From contig NZ_QDKG01000003.1 in NCBI RefSeq assembly GCF_003076635.1, positions 493,369 to 557,368 on the forward strand: DNA of 64,000 nt, written 5' to 3'. Source of the stretch: Sphingobacterium corticibacter. Lineage in GTDB: Bacteria; Bacteroidota; Bacteroidia; Sphingobacteriales; Sphingobacteriaceae. Made by a program: the position numbers and the translations under genes. The notes under the pieces were generated by a model. That model was not told the DNA's origin. It ran no database searches and saw only the letters and a program-made list of their open reading frames with translations. Positions 1 through 7,167 of this stretch are shown here, piece after piece (position 1 is the stretch's first letter; each line of letters starts with the position of its first letter).

Positions 1-1
1 A

Positions 2-370
2 GCAAAGGGCATTACCAATGATGATGGTGAAGAACGTACTGGTCTTGGATTGCCAAGAACCGCTCCTCATATGTTCAATGCGTCTATTTCTTGGGAAAAC
101 AGTCGCTTCTCCGCACGTTTGTCTAGCAACTTTGCAGCAGCATATTTGGACGAGATTGGCGATTCAGAATTTACAGATGCGTACTATGATAAGCAGTTTT
201 TCTTGGACGCAAACGCATCTTACAAGATCACGCCTAAACTACGTATTTTTGGGGAGGCAAATAACTTGACGAACCAACCTTTGCGTTACTACCAAGGTAG
301 CAAAGATCTAATGAGACAATTGGAATATTACCGTGCGAGATATACACTTGGTCTTAAGTTTGACCTGTAG
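2..370 (+). CDS. TonB-dependent outer-membrane receptor, C-terminal part (5' end outside window)
   Basis: The reading frame is open from base 2 and ends at TAG 368-370, so only the last 122 or so residues are visible. They show alternating polar and aromatic beta-strands and end in TLGLKFDL, the pattern of the last barrel strands of TonB-dependent receptors. The segment around IFGEANNLTNQPLRYYQG is typical of the final strands of the family. Such receptors import large or scarce ligands across the outer membrane using TonB energy. A phosphatase and a phytase follow on the same strand, so the ligand may be phytate or another phosphate ester; this is inferred from the neighbours. The plug and N-terminus lie outside the window, so the subfamily cannot be fixed. 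Confidence 0.85.
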   Translation, partial: AKGITNDDGEERTGLGLPRTAPHMFNASISWENSRFSARLSSNFAAAYLDEIGDSEFTDAYYDKQFFLDANASYKITPKLRIFGEANNLTNQPLRYYQGSKDLMRQLEYYRARYTLGLKFDL

Positions 371-397
371 CACTTCGCCAATAACATAACTCAACAA

Positions 398-427
398 AAT
401 GCAACAAAACTTCGGTTTTGTTGCATT
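398..427 (+). terminator. Hairpin with UUCG loop after the receptor gene
   Basis: Perfect 13-bp stem AATGCAACAAAAC / GTTTTGTTGCATT closed by TTCG (411-414). It lies 27 bases after the receptor stop. The following T-run is short, so termination may be partial and allow read-through into the phosphatase. An upstream ATG at 399 lies inside this hairpin, which argues for the later start at 450 for the next gene. Confidence 0.75.
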
Positions 428-449
428 TGCTTTAAACACGATAACGAAC

Positions 450-1454
450 ATGAGACAACTACTAATTACATTCTTTACGGTCGGTATATGCCTATCCAGC
501 CATGCGCAAGAGCAGGTAACTCCTTTTGAGTACGAAAAGGAGACGGGCTATTCTGGAAAAAATATTCCAGGCATCACTTATCAGGACGACAGCTTCAACT
601 TTGTGGTAGTCGGCGATTTTGGCCGCGTCGGAGATTATTACCAACGCGATGTAGCTCGTGAAATGGGACATGCTACGGTGGTGCTGGATGCAAATTTTAT
701 CGTATCTGTTGGTGACAACTTTTACCCAGATGGTGTGCAAAGCACACAAGATTATCATTGGATTTCTTCTTTCGAAGAGATTTATAAAGATCCCAGCTTG
801 TACCGCTCATGGTATGTAGCATTGGGCAATCATGATTACCGTGGTAATGTGCAGGCACAGATCGATTATTCTCAAGTGAGTAGAAGATGGAATATGCCAG
901 ATCGTTATTACAGCAAAACGTTTGAATTGGAAAACGGTAAGAAAATGCAAATGCTCGTAATCGATACCAATCCATTTATCAAAAGCTATCACAAAAACCC
1001 GGAAAAATACCTTCAAATTGCGGAGCAGGATACCGCCGCGCAACGCCAATGGTTGGAAAGCGAACTCGCCAAGAATGATCCTTCTATCGCTTGGAAAGTC
1101 GTGGTAGGCCATCATCCACTCTACAGCGGTGGCGTGCGTAAAGAAAGTGCTGATACCAAACTTTTTGAGCAGCAGTTTGCAGATCTATTCGATAAATACA
1201 AGGTGGATGCATATATCTGTGGCCATGAACACGACCTCCAAATCATCAAGCCAGCTGGCAGATATACAACGCAATATCTTTCGGGTGCAGGCAGCGAAGT
1301 GCGTCAATCGGGCGAACGTGAAGGTACTATCTTCGCAGCCACAGAACCTGGATTTATGACATTTTCTATCGTGAACAACCAATTAACGGTACACGTCGTA
1401 AAAGCAGATCCAAAAGGCGCTGCTGTACTCTATAAACACAATACGAATAAATAA
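450..1454 (+). CDS. Secreted metallophosphoesterase (purple acid phosphatase type)
   Basis: 334 residues. The start at 450 gives a clean signal peptide (MRQLLITFFTVGICLSSHAQ); the in-frame ATG at 399 sits in the preceding terminator hairpin. Calcineurin-like metallophosphatase motifs occur in order: VVGDFG, VSVGDNFY, LGNHD, VGHHPLYSGG and ICGHEHD, which bind the di-metal centre. The length and motif pattern match tartrate-resistant/purple acid phosphatases, which hydrolyse phosphomonoesters outside the cytoplasm. A beta-propeller phytase starts 15 bases after the stop, so the two are probably co-transcribed. The pair could strip phosphate stepwise from phytate, the phytase acting on higher inositol phosphates and this enzyme on lower esters. 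The substrate is inferred. Confidence 0.88.
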   Translation: MRQLLITFFTVGICLSSHAQEQVTPFEYEKETGYSGKNIPGITYQDDSFNFVVVGDFGRVGDYYQRDVAREMGHATVVLDANFIVSVGDNFYPDGVQSTQDYHWISSFEEIYKDPSLYRSWYVALGNHDYRGNVQAQIDYSQVSRRWNMPDRYYSKTFELENGKKMQMLVIDTNPFIKSYHKNPEKYLQIAEQDTAAQRQWLESELAKNDPSIAWKVVVGHHPLYSGGVRKESADTKLFEQQFADLFDKYKVDAYICGHEHDLQIIKPAGRYTTQYLSGAGSEVRQSGEREGTIFAATEPGFMTFSIVNNQLTVHVVKADPKGAAVLYKHNTNK

Positions 1455-1468
1455 CTCAACGAAGACAA

Positions 1469-2542
1469 ATGAAACAAATAATCACTTTCAGTTTAGCAAT
1501 TTGCTTGCTAAGCTCTTGCGGTGATCGCTTAGCCAGCGTCGCTCCTAACGCATTAAAACCAACGATCATCACAGAACCTACGGAGCACGACACAGACGAT
1601 CCTGCATTTTGGATACATCCTACTGATCCGACCAAAAGTCTGGTTATTGGTACAGATAAGGAAGTAGGCGGCGGTCTATATCTGTACGATTTAGAAGGAA
1701 AAATCGTCAACAAATTTCTAGACATGCAGCGCCCAAATAATGTGGATGTAGCTTATGGCTTGGATATTAACGGCGTAAAGACCGATATTGCTGTTACTAC
1801 AGAGCGAAAATCAAATACAATCCGCATATTTTCTCTGCCTGACTTGAAACCAATCGACAATGGTGGCATACCAATTTTTGAAGGCGAGCAAGGCGAAGAC
1901 GAGCGTGATGGCATGGGTATCGCCTTATACACGCAAAAAGCTGATTCTACCAGCAGCGCTATTTACGCGATCGTCGGTCGTAAGACTGGCCCTTCGGGCA
2001 CTTACCTTTGGCAATACAAACTTTCTGCAGGTCAAGACGGTATCGTGCACGGTGAAGTAGTCCGTAAATTTGGTACGTATAGTGGCAAAAAAGAGATTGA
2101 AGCCATCGCAGTCGATAATGAGTTGGGCTATGTCTATTATTCGGACGAAACGGCCGGTATTCGTAAGTATTACGCTGATCCTGCCCGTGGCAATGAGGAA
2201 CTGGCTTTCTTTGGTCAGCAGGACGCGTTACGCGATCACGAAGGTATTGCAATCTATAAAAAGAAAAACGGTACTGGATATATCTTGGTATCAGACCAAC
2301 AGAAAAATTCTTTTTTGGTGTACGACAGAGCAGGAACAGCGGGTGATCCACACGCGCATATCTTGCTTTCCGAAATCCCAGTTTCTGCTGTAGAGTGTGA
2401 TGGTGCCGATGCGATCAACTTGAATCTTGGTCCGAAATTTCCAGAGGGTATGTTGGTGGCCATGAGCAACAGCCGCATCTTCCATTATTATGATTGGCGC
2501 ATCATACAGGAATGGATTGATAACAATCCGGTAAAAAAATAA
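1469..2542 (+). CDS. Beta-propeller phytase, lipoprotein
   Basis: 357 residues with a lipoprotein signal (lipobox LLSSC near residues 13-17), so it is probably anchored in the outer membrane. Family signatures of the six-bladed beta-propeller (BPP) phytases are visible: DTDDPAFWIHPTDPTKS, LVIGTDKEVGGGLYLYDL, VDVAYGLDINGVKTDIAV, AIAVDNELGYVYYSDE and FPEGMLVAMSNS. These enzymes use calcium to hydrolyse phytate at neutral to alkaline pH. It lies 14 bases after the phosphatase and downstream of a TonB receptor, an arrangement known for phytase loci in Bacteroidota and Proteobacteria. A strong terminator follows. The family call is secure from motifs; activity on phytate is the family norm. Confidence 0.93.
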   Translation: MKQIITFSLAICLLSSCGDRLASVAPNALKPTIITEPTEHDTDDPAFWIHPTDPTKSLVIGTDKEVGGGLYLYDLEGKIVNKFLDMQRPNNVDVAYGLDINGVKTDIAVTTERKSNTIRIFSLPDLKPIDNGGIPIFEGEQGEDERDGMGIALYTQKADSTSSAIYAIVGRKTGPSGTYLWQYKLSAGQDGIVHGEVVRKFGTYSGKKEIEAIAVDNELGYVYYSDETAGIRKYYADPARGNEELAFFGQQDALRDHEGIAIYKKKNGTGYILVSDQQKNSFLVYDRAGTAGDPHAHILLSEIPVSAVECDGADAINLNLGPKFPEGMLVAMSNSRIFHYYDWRIIQEWIDNNPVKK

Positions 2543-2560
2543 ACAGTACAATCATTACAA

Positions 2561-2597
2561 AATCGGCTTATCAAAAAAGATAAGCCGATTCTTTTTA
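2561..2597 (+). terminator. Rho-independent terminator after phytase
   Basis: Stem AATCGGCTTATC (2561-2572) / GATAAGCCGATT (2579-2590) with an A6 loop, followed by CTTTTTAAAA. It lies between the plus-strand phytase and the convergent gluconolactonase-like gene. Confidence 0.88.
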
Positions 2598-2624
2598 AAA
2601 CGGTAGAAGATAACTTGAAGTATG

Positions 2625-3626
2625 CTAACGTGATGAAGTATTAAGCTTGACACGGAGCAAAAAATTGGAAGCGGTAATGTACAACCAGTTATCGTCACCG
2701 AAAGCACAATTCGCCGTTGCTACACCAGTGTAAATACGACCAAGGAGCTTTCCTTCTTTGCTAATCACAGCAACTCCTTTGCCCGCTCCAACAAAAATAT
2801 TACCCTGACCATCTACTTTAAAACCATCTGGCACCGCTCCTTCTCCTGAAAACTGCTTCGTGAAATCAAATAAAACTTTGCCATCTCCAACGATCTTGCC
2901 ATCGTGAAATGGGTACGCTAACAGGTGCGGTTTTTTAGGATCACTCAGGGCTACATACAAGACAGACTCATCCGGCGAAAAGGCAATACCATTTGGTCTC
3001 TGTAAATCTGATATGACCTGTTCAACCTTACCATTCGGCGTTATCTTATAAACGCCATCTTCCGCTCTCCCTCGATGGATGGTATCTTTTTCGCGATCGG
3101 GCAATCCATAAGGCGGATCTGTGAAAAAGTAGGAACCGTCACTATGTTGACAGATGTCATTAGGAGAATTCAGTCGTTTGCCATTCCACGAATCTGCGAG
3201 CGTAACCTTACCGCCCTTACTTAAGGACATCTTGGAGATACGGCGATCTCCGTGTTCGCAGGCTACCAACTCGCCCATGTGATTGATCAACAAACCATTG
3301 GAACCCGGCTCGCTACTGTAAGGATGTAAACCTGTATAACCAGATGGAATCAAAAAAGGTTGAAAACCATCTTCTACACTCCATTTATAGATGGTATTCC
3401 GTGTTGGGTCGCTGCACAGCAAGAAGCCGTGCTCTGGCACCCAAACTGGGCCTTCTGCCCATGTCATACTATCTGCTAGTATTTGGATGACTTGATCAGG
3501 ATCAATGATTTTTTTGAAGGAGTTATCCACGCTCTCTATTCTTCCGAGAGCAGGATACGTTTGACCTTTACTTACCAAGGAAAGGAGAACGAAAAAAGTG
3601 CAAAATAGGTATCTAATCAACGTCAT
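2625..3626 (-). CDS. SMP-30/gluconolactonase family protein, secreted
   Basis: 333 residues from ATG at 3624-3626; the further upstream in-frame codon at 3635 is TTG and lies inside the -7 promoter box, so it is rejected. A signal peptide ends near residue 21 (LVSKGQ). Family features are TWAEGPVW (metal-binding Glu), NSPNDICQHSDGSYFFTDPPYG (kept here to its core NSPNDI and FTDPPYG) and RPNGIAFSPDE. This fold is a six-bladed propeller that hydrolyses sugar lactones with a divalent metal. The secreted form is common in Bacteroidota next to sugar-oxidising enzymes. The gene stands alone between the phytase locus and a divergent small operon, so its substrate lactone cannot be inferred. Confidence 0.87.
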   Translation of the reverse strand: MTLIRYLFCTFFVLLSLVSKGQTYPALGRIESVDNSFKKIIDPDQVIQILADSMTWAEGPVWVPEHGFLLCSDPTRNTIYKWSVEDGFQPFLIPSGYTGLHPYSSEPGSNGLLINHMGELVACEHGDRRISKMSLSKGGKVTLADSWNGKRLNSPNDICQHSDGSYFFTDPPYGLPDREKDTIHRGRAEDGVYKITPNGKVEQVISDLQRPNGIAFSPDESVLYVALSDPKKPHLLAYPFHDGKIVGDGKVLFDFTKQFSGEGAVPDGFKVDGQGNIFVGAGKGVAVISKEGKLLGRIYTGVATANCAFGDDNWLYITASNFLLRVKLNTSSR

Positions 3627-3632
3627 ATCTAT

Positions 3633-3663
3633 CAAATATAACTTTCAGGACTTAGGCACACAA
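3633..3663 (-). promoter_or_regulatory. Promoter of the gluconolactonase-like gene, probably giving a leaderless mRNA
   Basis: On the minus strand TTG (3661-3663) is followed by 20 bases and TATATTTG (3633-3640), matching the Bacteroidota -33/-7 consensus. The -7 box ends only 7 bases before the ATG at 3626, so the predicted transcript has almost no 5' leader. Confidence 0.6.
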
Positions 3664-3740
3664 GTCTTATGGACTGATATAAAGAGGATAATGGAATAAT
3701 AATTGTTATTACAAAAATTCACTATCTATTTGTTAAATAT

Positions 3741-4247
3741 ATGAAACAAACGTTCGTATTCATCTTTGTGCTTGCATTATCGAGCATTCTGAGTTCTAAT
3801 GGCTTTGCCCAACAAAGTGACAATCGCACCAAAATACAGTTAACAATTACTTTTGAAGGGAAAGAGATTGTAACAGATCTGACTGGAGTCAGTACTTCAT
3901 TCTCTAGAAACCCAGAGAATGTGGAGACCTCGGCGTCTGCTGCGAAAGATACTGTCAAAGCGACGACCACTGATTACTATGGAGGCAACATATATCTGGG
4001 TGTAGATGCTCATCAAATCAGTGATGATATGTTGCGCGTATTCTCTAAAAAACAAACGCGCTTTGATGGAAAGATCACCGTTGTAGATACTTATGCGCGT
4101 ACACCCGACCGTGCGATTACATTCAAGGACGCTGCTGTACTAAGTTTTTCTCAGCAAATGTCTACCTATGGCGAATCATATGGCAATTCTGCGATGACAT
4201 TTAGCTGTAAAGAGATTGCTGTAAATGGGATAGATATCGAGCAGTAA
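3741..4247 (+). CDS. Secreted small protein, distantly Hcp/TssD-like
   Basis: 168 residues with a clear signal peptide ending near FAQ (residues 22-24). The second half (DDMLRVFSKKQ, then RAITFKDAAVLSFSQQ, then AMTFSCKEIAVNG) resembles the C-terminal strand pattern of Bacteroidota TssD/Hcp tube proteins of type VI secretion, where a 'KTxxFKDA' strand precedes a closing strand with 'S.KEI.I.' . True TssD proteins have no signal peptide, and no other T6SS gene is nearby. It is therefore more likely an envelope protein with a related fold than a working tube subunit. The stop is 7 bases before the next gene (membrane protein), suggesting an operon. The similarity is from eye alone. Confidence 0.55.
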   Translation: MKQTFVFIFVLALSSILSSNGFAQQSDNRTKIQLTITFEGKEIVTDLTGVSTSFSRNPENVETSASAAKDTVKATTTDYYGGNIYLGVDAHQISDDMLRVFSKKQTRFDGKITVVDTYARTPDRAITFKDAAVLSFSQQMSTYGESYGNSAMTFSCKEIAVNGIDIEQ

Positions 4248-4254
4248 AACTTGT

Positions 4255-5274
4255 ATGAAACGTTTTTATCAAACGCGTTGGGAAATCATGCCTGACCGTA
4301 TTGTGCTATATCCTCATCGGACGTTTAGCATGATAGCTATTTTCTTGTTACTCTTGGGGACTGGATTAGCAGTTCTGCTATATAATCAAGGTGAAAATCT
4401 GAAATCACTTTGGCCAATTGCTTTGGCATGGTTACTAGTTACCATCCTTTTAGGCGCATCGGCTCGGAATTGCTTAGTCTTCGATAACCAAGCGGGTATG
4501 CTGTACCATAAATGGTTAGGAATACTTACGACTAGGAACCTTTCTTTTAGCGAATTGTACGGAATTAATGTAGTTAATCAGAGTGGATTAGGTGGCTATA
4601 GCTACAAATTGTTCCGTAAAAAAGCCCGCTACGGCCGAGGCATTGCCGTTTCATCTGGATATAGCAAAGCAAATGACGAAAATGCAGTAGCTTTCGTGAC
4701 CGAAGTGATTCCTAAAATTCATGCTTTCCTCGATCAGCATGATAAATTATCAAATCCGGAGATCGTACCAGTGACTTCGCTACGCTATTTCCGGCAAGAT
4801 GGAGATCAATATGTGGTACGGGGCGCTAAGTTGTCGAATATATTATATGGGTTGTTATTCATCATTATGTCTATATGGATTGCGTTAGGCGTGCCGGAGA
4901 AAACCTTCGGCATCTATATTGCACAAGTGTTCGTCTTGTTATTGGTCGTTATCTTCGTGAATAGTATTTTTATCAAATTCGTCTTTGACCCTCAACAGCG
5001 CACTGTGAAAAGGACAGCACTCTTTTCATACATGAATAAGGAATACAGTTTTGAGCACTTTTTAGGAGTACAAGCTGTACGTCACACCACTAATATGATC
5101 TACACGGGCACTTCGGTACATCTACATTTTTTGGATGTACCAAAAAGCAATAAAGCGATCGAATTAGAAGTCGCCTCTTACTACCGTGTAAAGAACGTGG
5201 ATCGCTTTATCCAAGAGTTTCATCAAGTGATGCCATTGCAGGATTCACCATCATCCACTGCCGCGTCTATCTAG
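4255..5274 (+). CDS. Membrane protein with two repeated TM-pair/PH-like halves
   Basis: 339 residues, not recognised as a named family. The protein has two similar halves. Each has a short N-terminal strand, two transmembrane helices (about residues 20-65 and 195-240) and a soluble beta-rich part with pattern 'VFDnqaGmLyhK' or 'VFDPQQRTVKR', then a C-terminal helix. This is the layout of bacterial PH-like (YdbT/DUF304-type) membrane proteins. It starts 7 bases after the secreted Hcp-like gene. The adjacent minus-strand genes at 42966-43959 look like the two halves of this protein encoded separately. The function is unknown, but membrane or stress maintenance is plausible for the fold. Confidence 0.6.
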   Translation: MKRFYQTRWEIMPDRIVLYPHRTFSMIAIFLLLLGTGLAVLLYNQGENLKSLWPIALAWLLVTILLGASARNCLVFDNQAGMLYHKWLGILTTRNLSFSELYGINVVNQSGLGGYSYKLFRKKARYGRGIAVSSGYSKANDENAVAFVTEVIPKIHAFLDQHDKLSNPEIVPVTSLRYFRQDGDQYVVRGAKLSNILYGLLFIIMSIWIALGVPEKTFGIYIAQVFVLLLVVIFVNSIFIKFVFDPQQRTVKRTALFSYMNKEYSFEHFLGVQAVRHTTNMIYTGTSVHLHFLDVPKSNKAIELEVASYYRVKNVDRFIQEFHQVMPLQDSPSSTAASI

Positions 5275-5426
5275 TATATTCTCGAATTGCGCTTTTTATC
5301 TGCAAATATTAAAAACATAGTAATGGCTAAAATTCTAGCAAAATCGTATCTTGTATTGAATATCAACCGCTTAACTAATTATTTTTAATAACTCTACCTT
5401 TTTTAAATCATCTTAAAAAGAAAAAC

Positions 5427-5750
5427 ATGAATTCTAAAACGCAATCTATTTTAAGTTATCTCGGTATTTTATGGTTAATCGCTTACTTCTTGGGCAAGGA
5501 TCAGCGTGACAGTTTGAGTCTATATCACTTGAAACAGGGTTTCGGTCTATTATTGACAGGTGTGATTATCAACGCTGTAGGATATATACTGGTTAGCGTT
5601 GTTACTGCCTTAGCATTTGTCATCAATATTATCGGTATCATCTTCCTGATTTTTATCGTGCTTGGTGTACTGAATGCTGTCAATGAGGTTCGCAAACCAT
5701 TACCTCTGATCGGACATCTATTCGAAAATCAATTTTCATTCCTTGATTAA
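5427..5750 (+). CDS. DUF4870 family small membrane protein (copy A)
   Basis: 107 residues with three or four hydrophobic helices. Family hallmarks are 'ILSYLGILWLIAYFLGK', 'YHLKQGFGLLLTG' and 'KPLPLIGHLFE'. DUF4870 proteins are small helical membrane proteins (Tic20-like fold) of unknown role. The window contains a second copy at 44746-45069 of identical length and clearly similar sequence (YHLRQGLGL, KPLPIIGKIFE, FSFIG end). A possible -7 box TACCTTTT lies at 5395-5402. A strong terminator follows. Confidence 0.85.
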   Translation: MNSKTQSILSYLGILWLIAYFLGKDQRDSLSLYHLKQGFGLLLTGVIINAVGYILVSVVTALAFVINIIGIIFLIFIVLGVLNAVNEVRKPLPLIGHLFENQFSFLD

Positions 5751-5820
5751 TCTCTTGTTGATCCGCTCAGCTTGCGCGATGTATCACGCGAGCTAACGGA
5801 GGCATTTACGATCATATTTC

Positions 5821-5856
5821 GATGCAAAAGAGATATCCTCTTTTGCATCTTTTTTT
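5821..5856 (+). terminator. Rho-independent terminator after DUF4870 gene
   Basis: Stem GATGCAAAAGAG (5821-5832) / CTCTTTTGCATC (5838-5849) with a 5-base loop, followed by a run of T (5850-5856). Confidence 0.9.
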
Positions 5857-5928
5857 GCATTAAAGAACTGGATTGGAAGCCTTCTTGCATGTATTGAATG
5901 ATTTTTGGGGAATCGGGTGATCTAACCT

Positions 5929-5958
5929 TTTGACTATGTACGCTTTTAATTACCTTTG
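5929..5958 (+). promoter_or_regulatory. Promoter of the MFS gene (Bacteroidota -33/-7)
   Basis: TTTG at 5929-5932, 18 bases, then TACCTTTG at 5951-5958. This is an almost ideal match to TTTG-N19-TAnnTTTG. Transcription would start near 5964, leaving a leader of about 15 bases before the ATG at 5979. Confidence 0.75.
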
Positions 5959-5978
5959 CGGCACATCTGTAAAACATC

Positions 5979-7160
5979 ATGACGGTATCCAACGCCAACC
6001 AAGATACGGAAGACATTGTGCTGAATAAAAGTAGAATTCGTCTCGCCGTTGCTGCTTTCTATTTTTGTCAAGGACTCGCATTTGCCTCTTGGGCAAGTCG
6101 AATTCCGACCATCAAACAGCATCTCGGACTTTCTGAGGCACAGCTTGGCACCGTCTTACTCATGTTGCCGATTGGTCAATTATTAACCATGCCTCTATCA
6201 GGACGTTTAGTTTCTAAATATGGAAGCCATCGCGTCCTCCCGATCGTCGGGTTTCTGTACGTGGCCAATCTTTTTACCATTGCGCTAGCTCCCAATATGT
6301 GGGCTTTGGGCGCGGCACTCCTTTTCTTCGGCATCATTGGCAATATGTGCAACATTTCGGTAAACACGCAAGGGGTATTGGCAGAAGGAATTTATGAACG
6401 TTCGATCATGTCTTCTTTCCATGGCACGTGGAGCATTGCCGGCTTTACGGGTGCCTTGATTGGCTTAATCTGCATGACGCTTAAACTCTCCATAGAGACA
6501 CATTTTCTAATTATTACCGGTATCGTATGGACACTGAATCTGTTGAACAGAAAATATTTAGCACTGCCATCGGGTATACAAACTAAAAAAGGCGGATTTG
6601 CTTTTAAGCCCGATAAATTGTTGATTTCCTTAGGCGTCGTTGGCTTTTGTAGCATGGCGACCGAAGGCGCGATGTTTGATTGGTCTGGCGTATATTTCGA
6701 TGAGGTAGTGCACGCGCCAAAAAGTCTTATTGTGTTGGGTTATGCGGCATTTATGGTCATGATGGCTTTGGCTCGCTTTATTGGTGACAAAGCACTTTCT
6801 AGATTTGGAAGACAACGCATGTTGCAAGGAAGTGGTATTTTGATGTTTGTGGGAATGGCAATCGCTGTGTCCTATCCTAGCCTAATTGCAAGTACTTTGG
6901 GTTTTATGCTGGTTGGCCTTGGTGTTGCGTGTAATGTGCCTGTTGTGTATTCGGTAGCGGGCAAACATCCAACCATTTCATCTGGTATGGCGCTAGCCAT
7001 GGTTTCAAGCTTGAGTTACCTTGGCTTTTTGATCGGTCCACCACTGATCGGTTATATCGCCGAACTATCAAGCTTGCGCTTTTCTTACGGCGTATTTTCC
7101 CTGTTTGGAATTGTCTTGTGTACCATGTGTACTATCCTACCAGTCTTTAAAAATTCGTAG
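5979..7160 (+). CDS. MFS transporter (YbjJ/fucose-permease-like type)
   Basis: 393 residues with 12 predicted transmembrane helices. The start region reads 'RLAVAAFYFCQGLAFASWASRIP', and the loop between helices 2 and 3 has 'GRLVSKYGSHRVLP', the MFS motif A position. The N-terminal phrase 'ASRIPxIKxxLGLSEAQLG' is characteristic of the YbjJ-like MFS group, whose substrates are poorly known. It has its own strong promoter and no co-directional partner. It converges with the next operon, leaving only 7 bases between stops and no visible terminator. The substrate cannot be inferred. Confidence 0.85.
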   Translation: MTVSNANQDTEDIVLNKSRIRLAVAAFYFCQGLAFASWASRIPTIKQHLGLSEAQLGTVLLMLPIGQLLTMPLSGRLVSKYGSHRVLPIVGFLYVANLFTIALAPNMWALGAALLFFGIIGNMCNISVNTQGVLAEGIYERSIMSSFHGTWSIAGFTGALIGLICMTLKLSIETHFLIITGIVWTLNLLNRKYLALPSGIQTKKGGFAFKPDKLLISLGVVGFCSMATEGAMFDWSGVYFDEVVHAPKSLIVLGYAAFMVMMALARFIGDKALSRFGRQRMLQGSGILMFVGMAIAVSYPSLIASTLGFMLVGLGVACNVPVVYSVAGKHPTISSGMALAMVSSLSYLGFLIGPPLIGYIAELSSLRFSYGVFSLFGIVLCTMCTILPVFKNS

Positions 7161-7167
7161 TAAGAGC

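Noticed and set aside
399..449. Upstream start (17 extra residues) for the acid phosphatase.
   Set aside because: The ATG lies inside a perfect terminator hairpin and would bury the signal peptide behind a polar extension.
3741..4247. Considered calling this a functional type VI secretion tube protein.
   Set aside because: Signal peptide present and no other T6SS gene in the window; only a fold resemblance is claimed.
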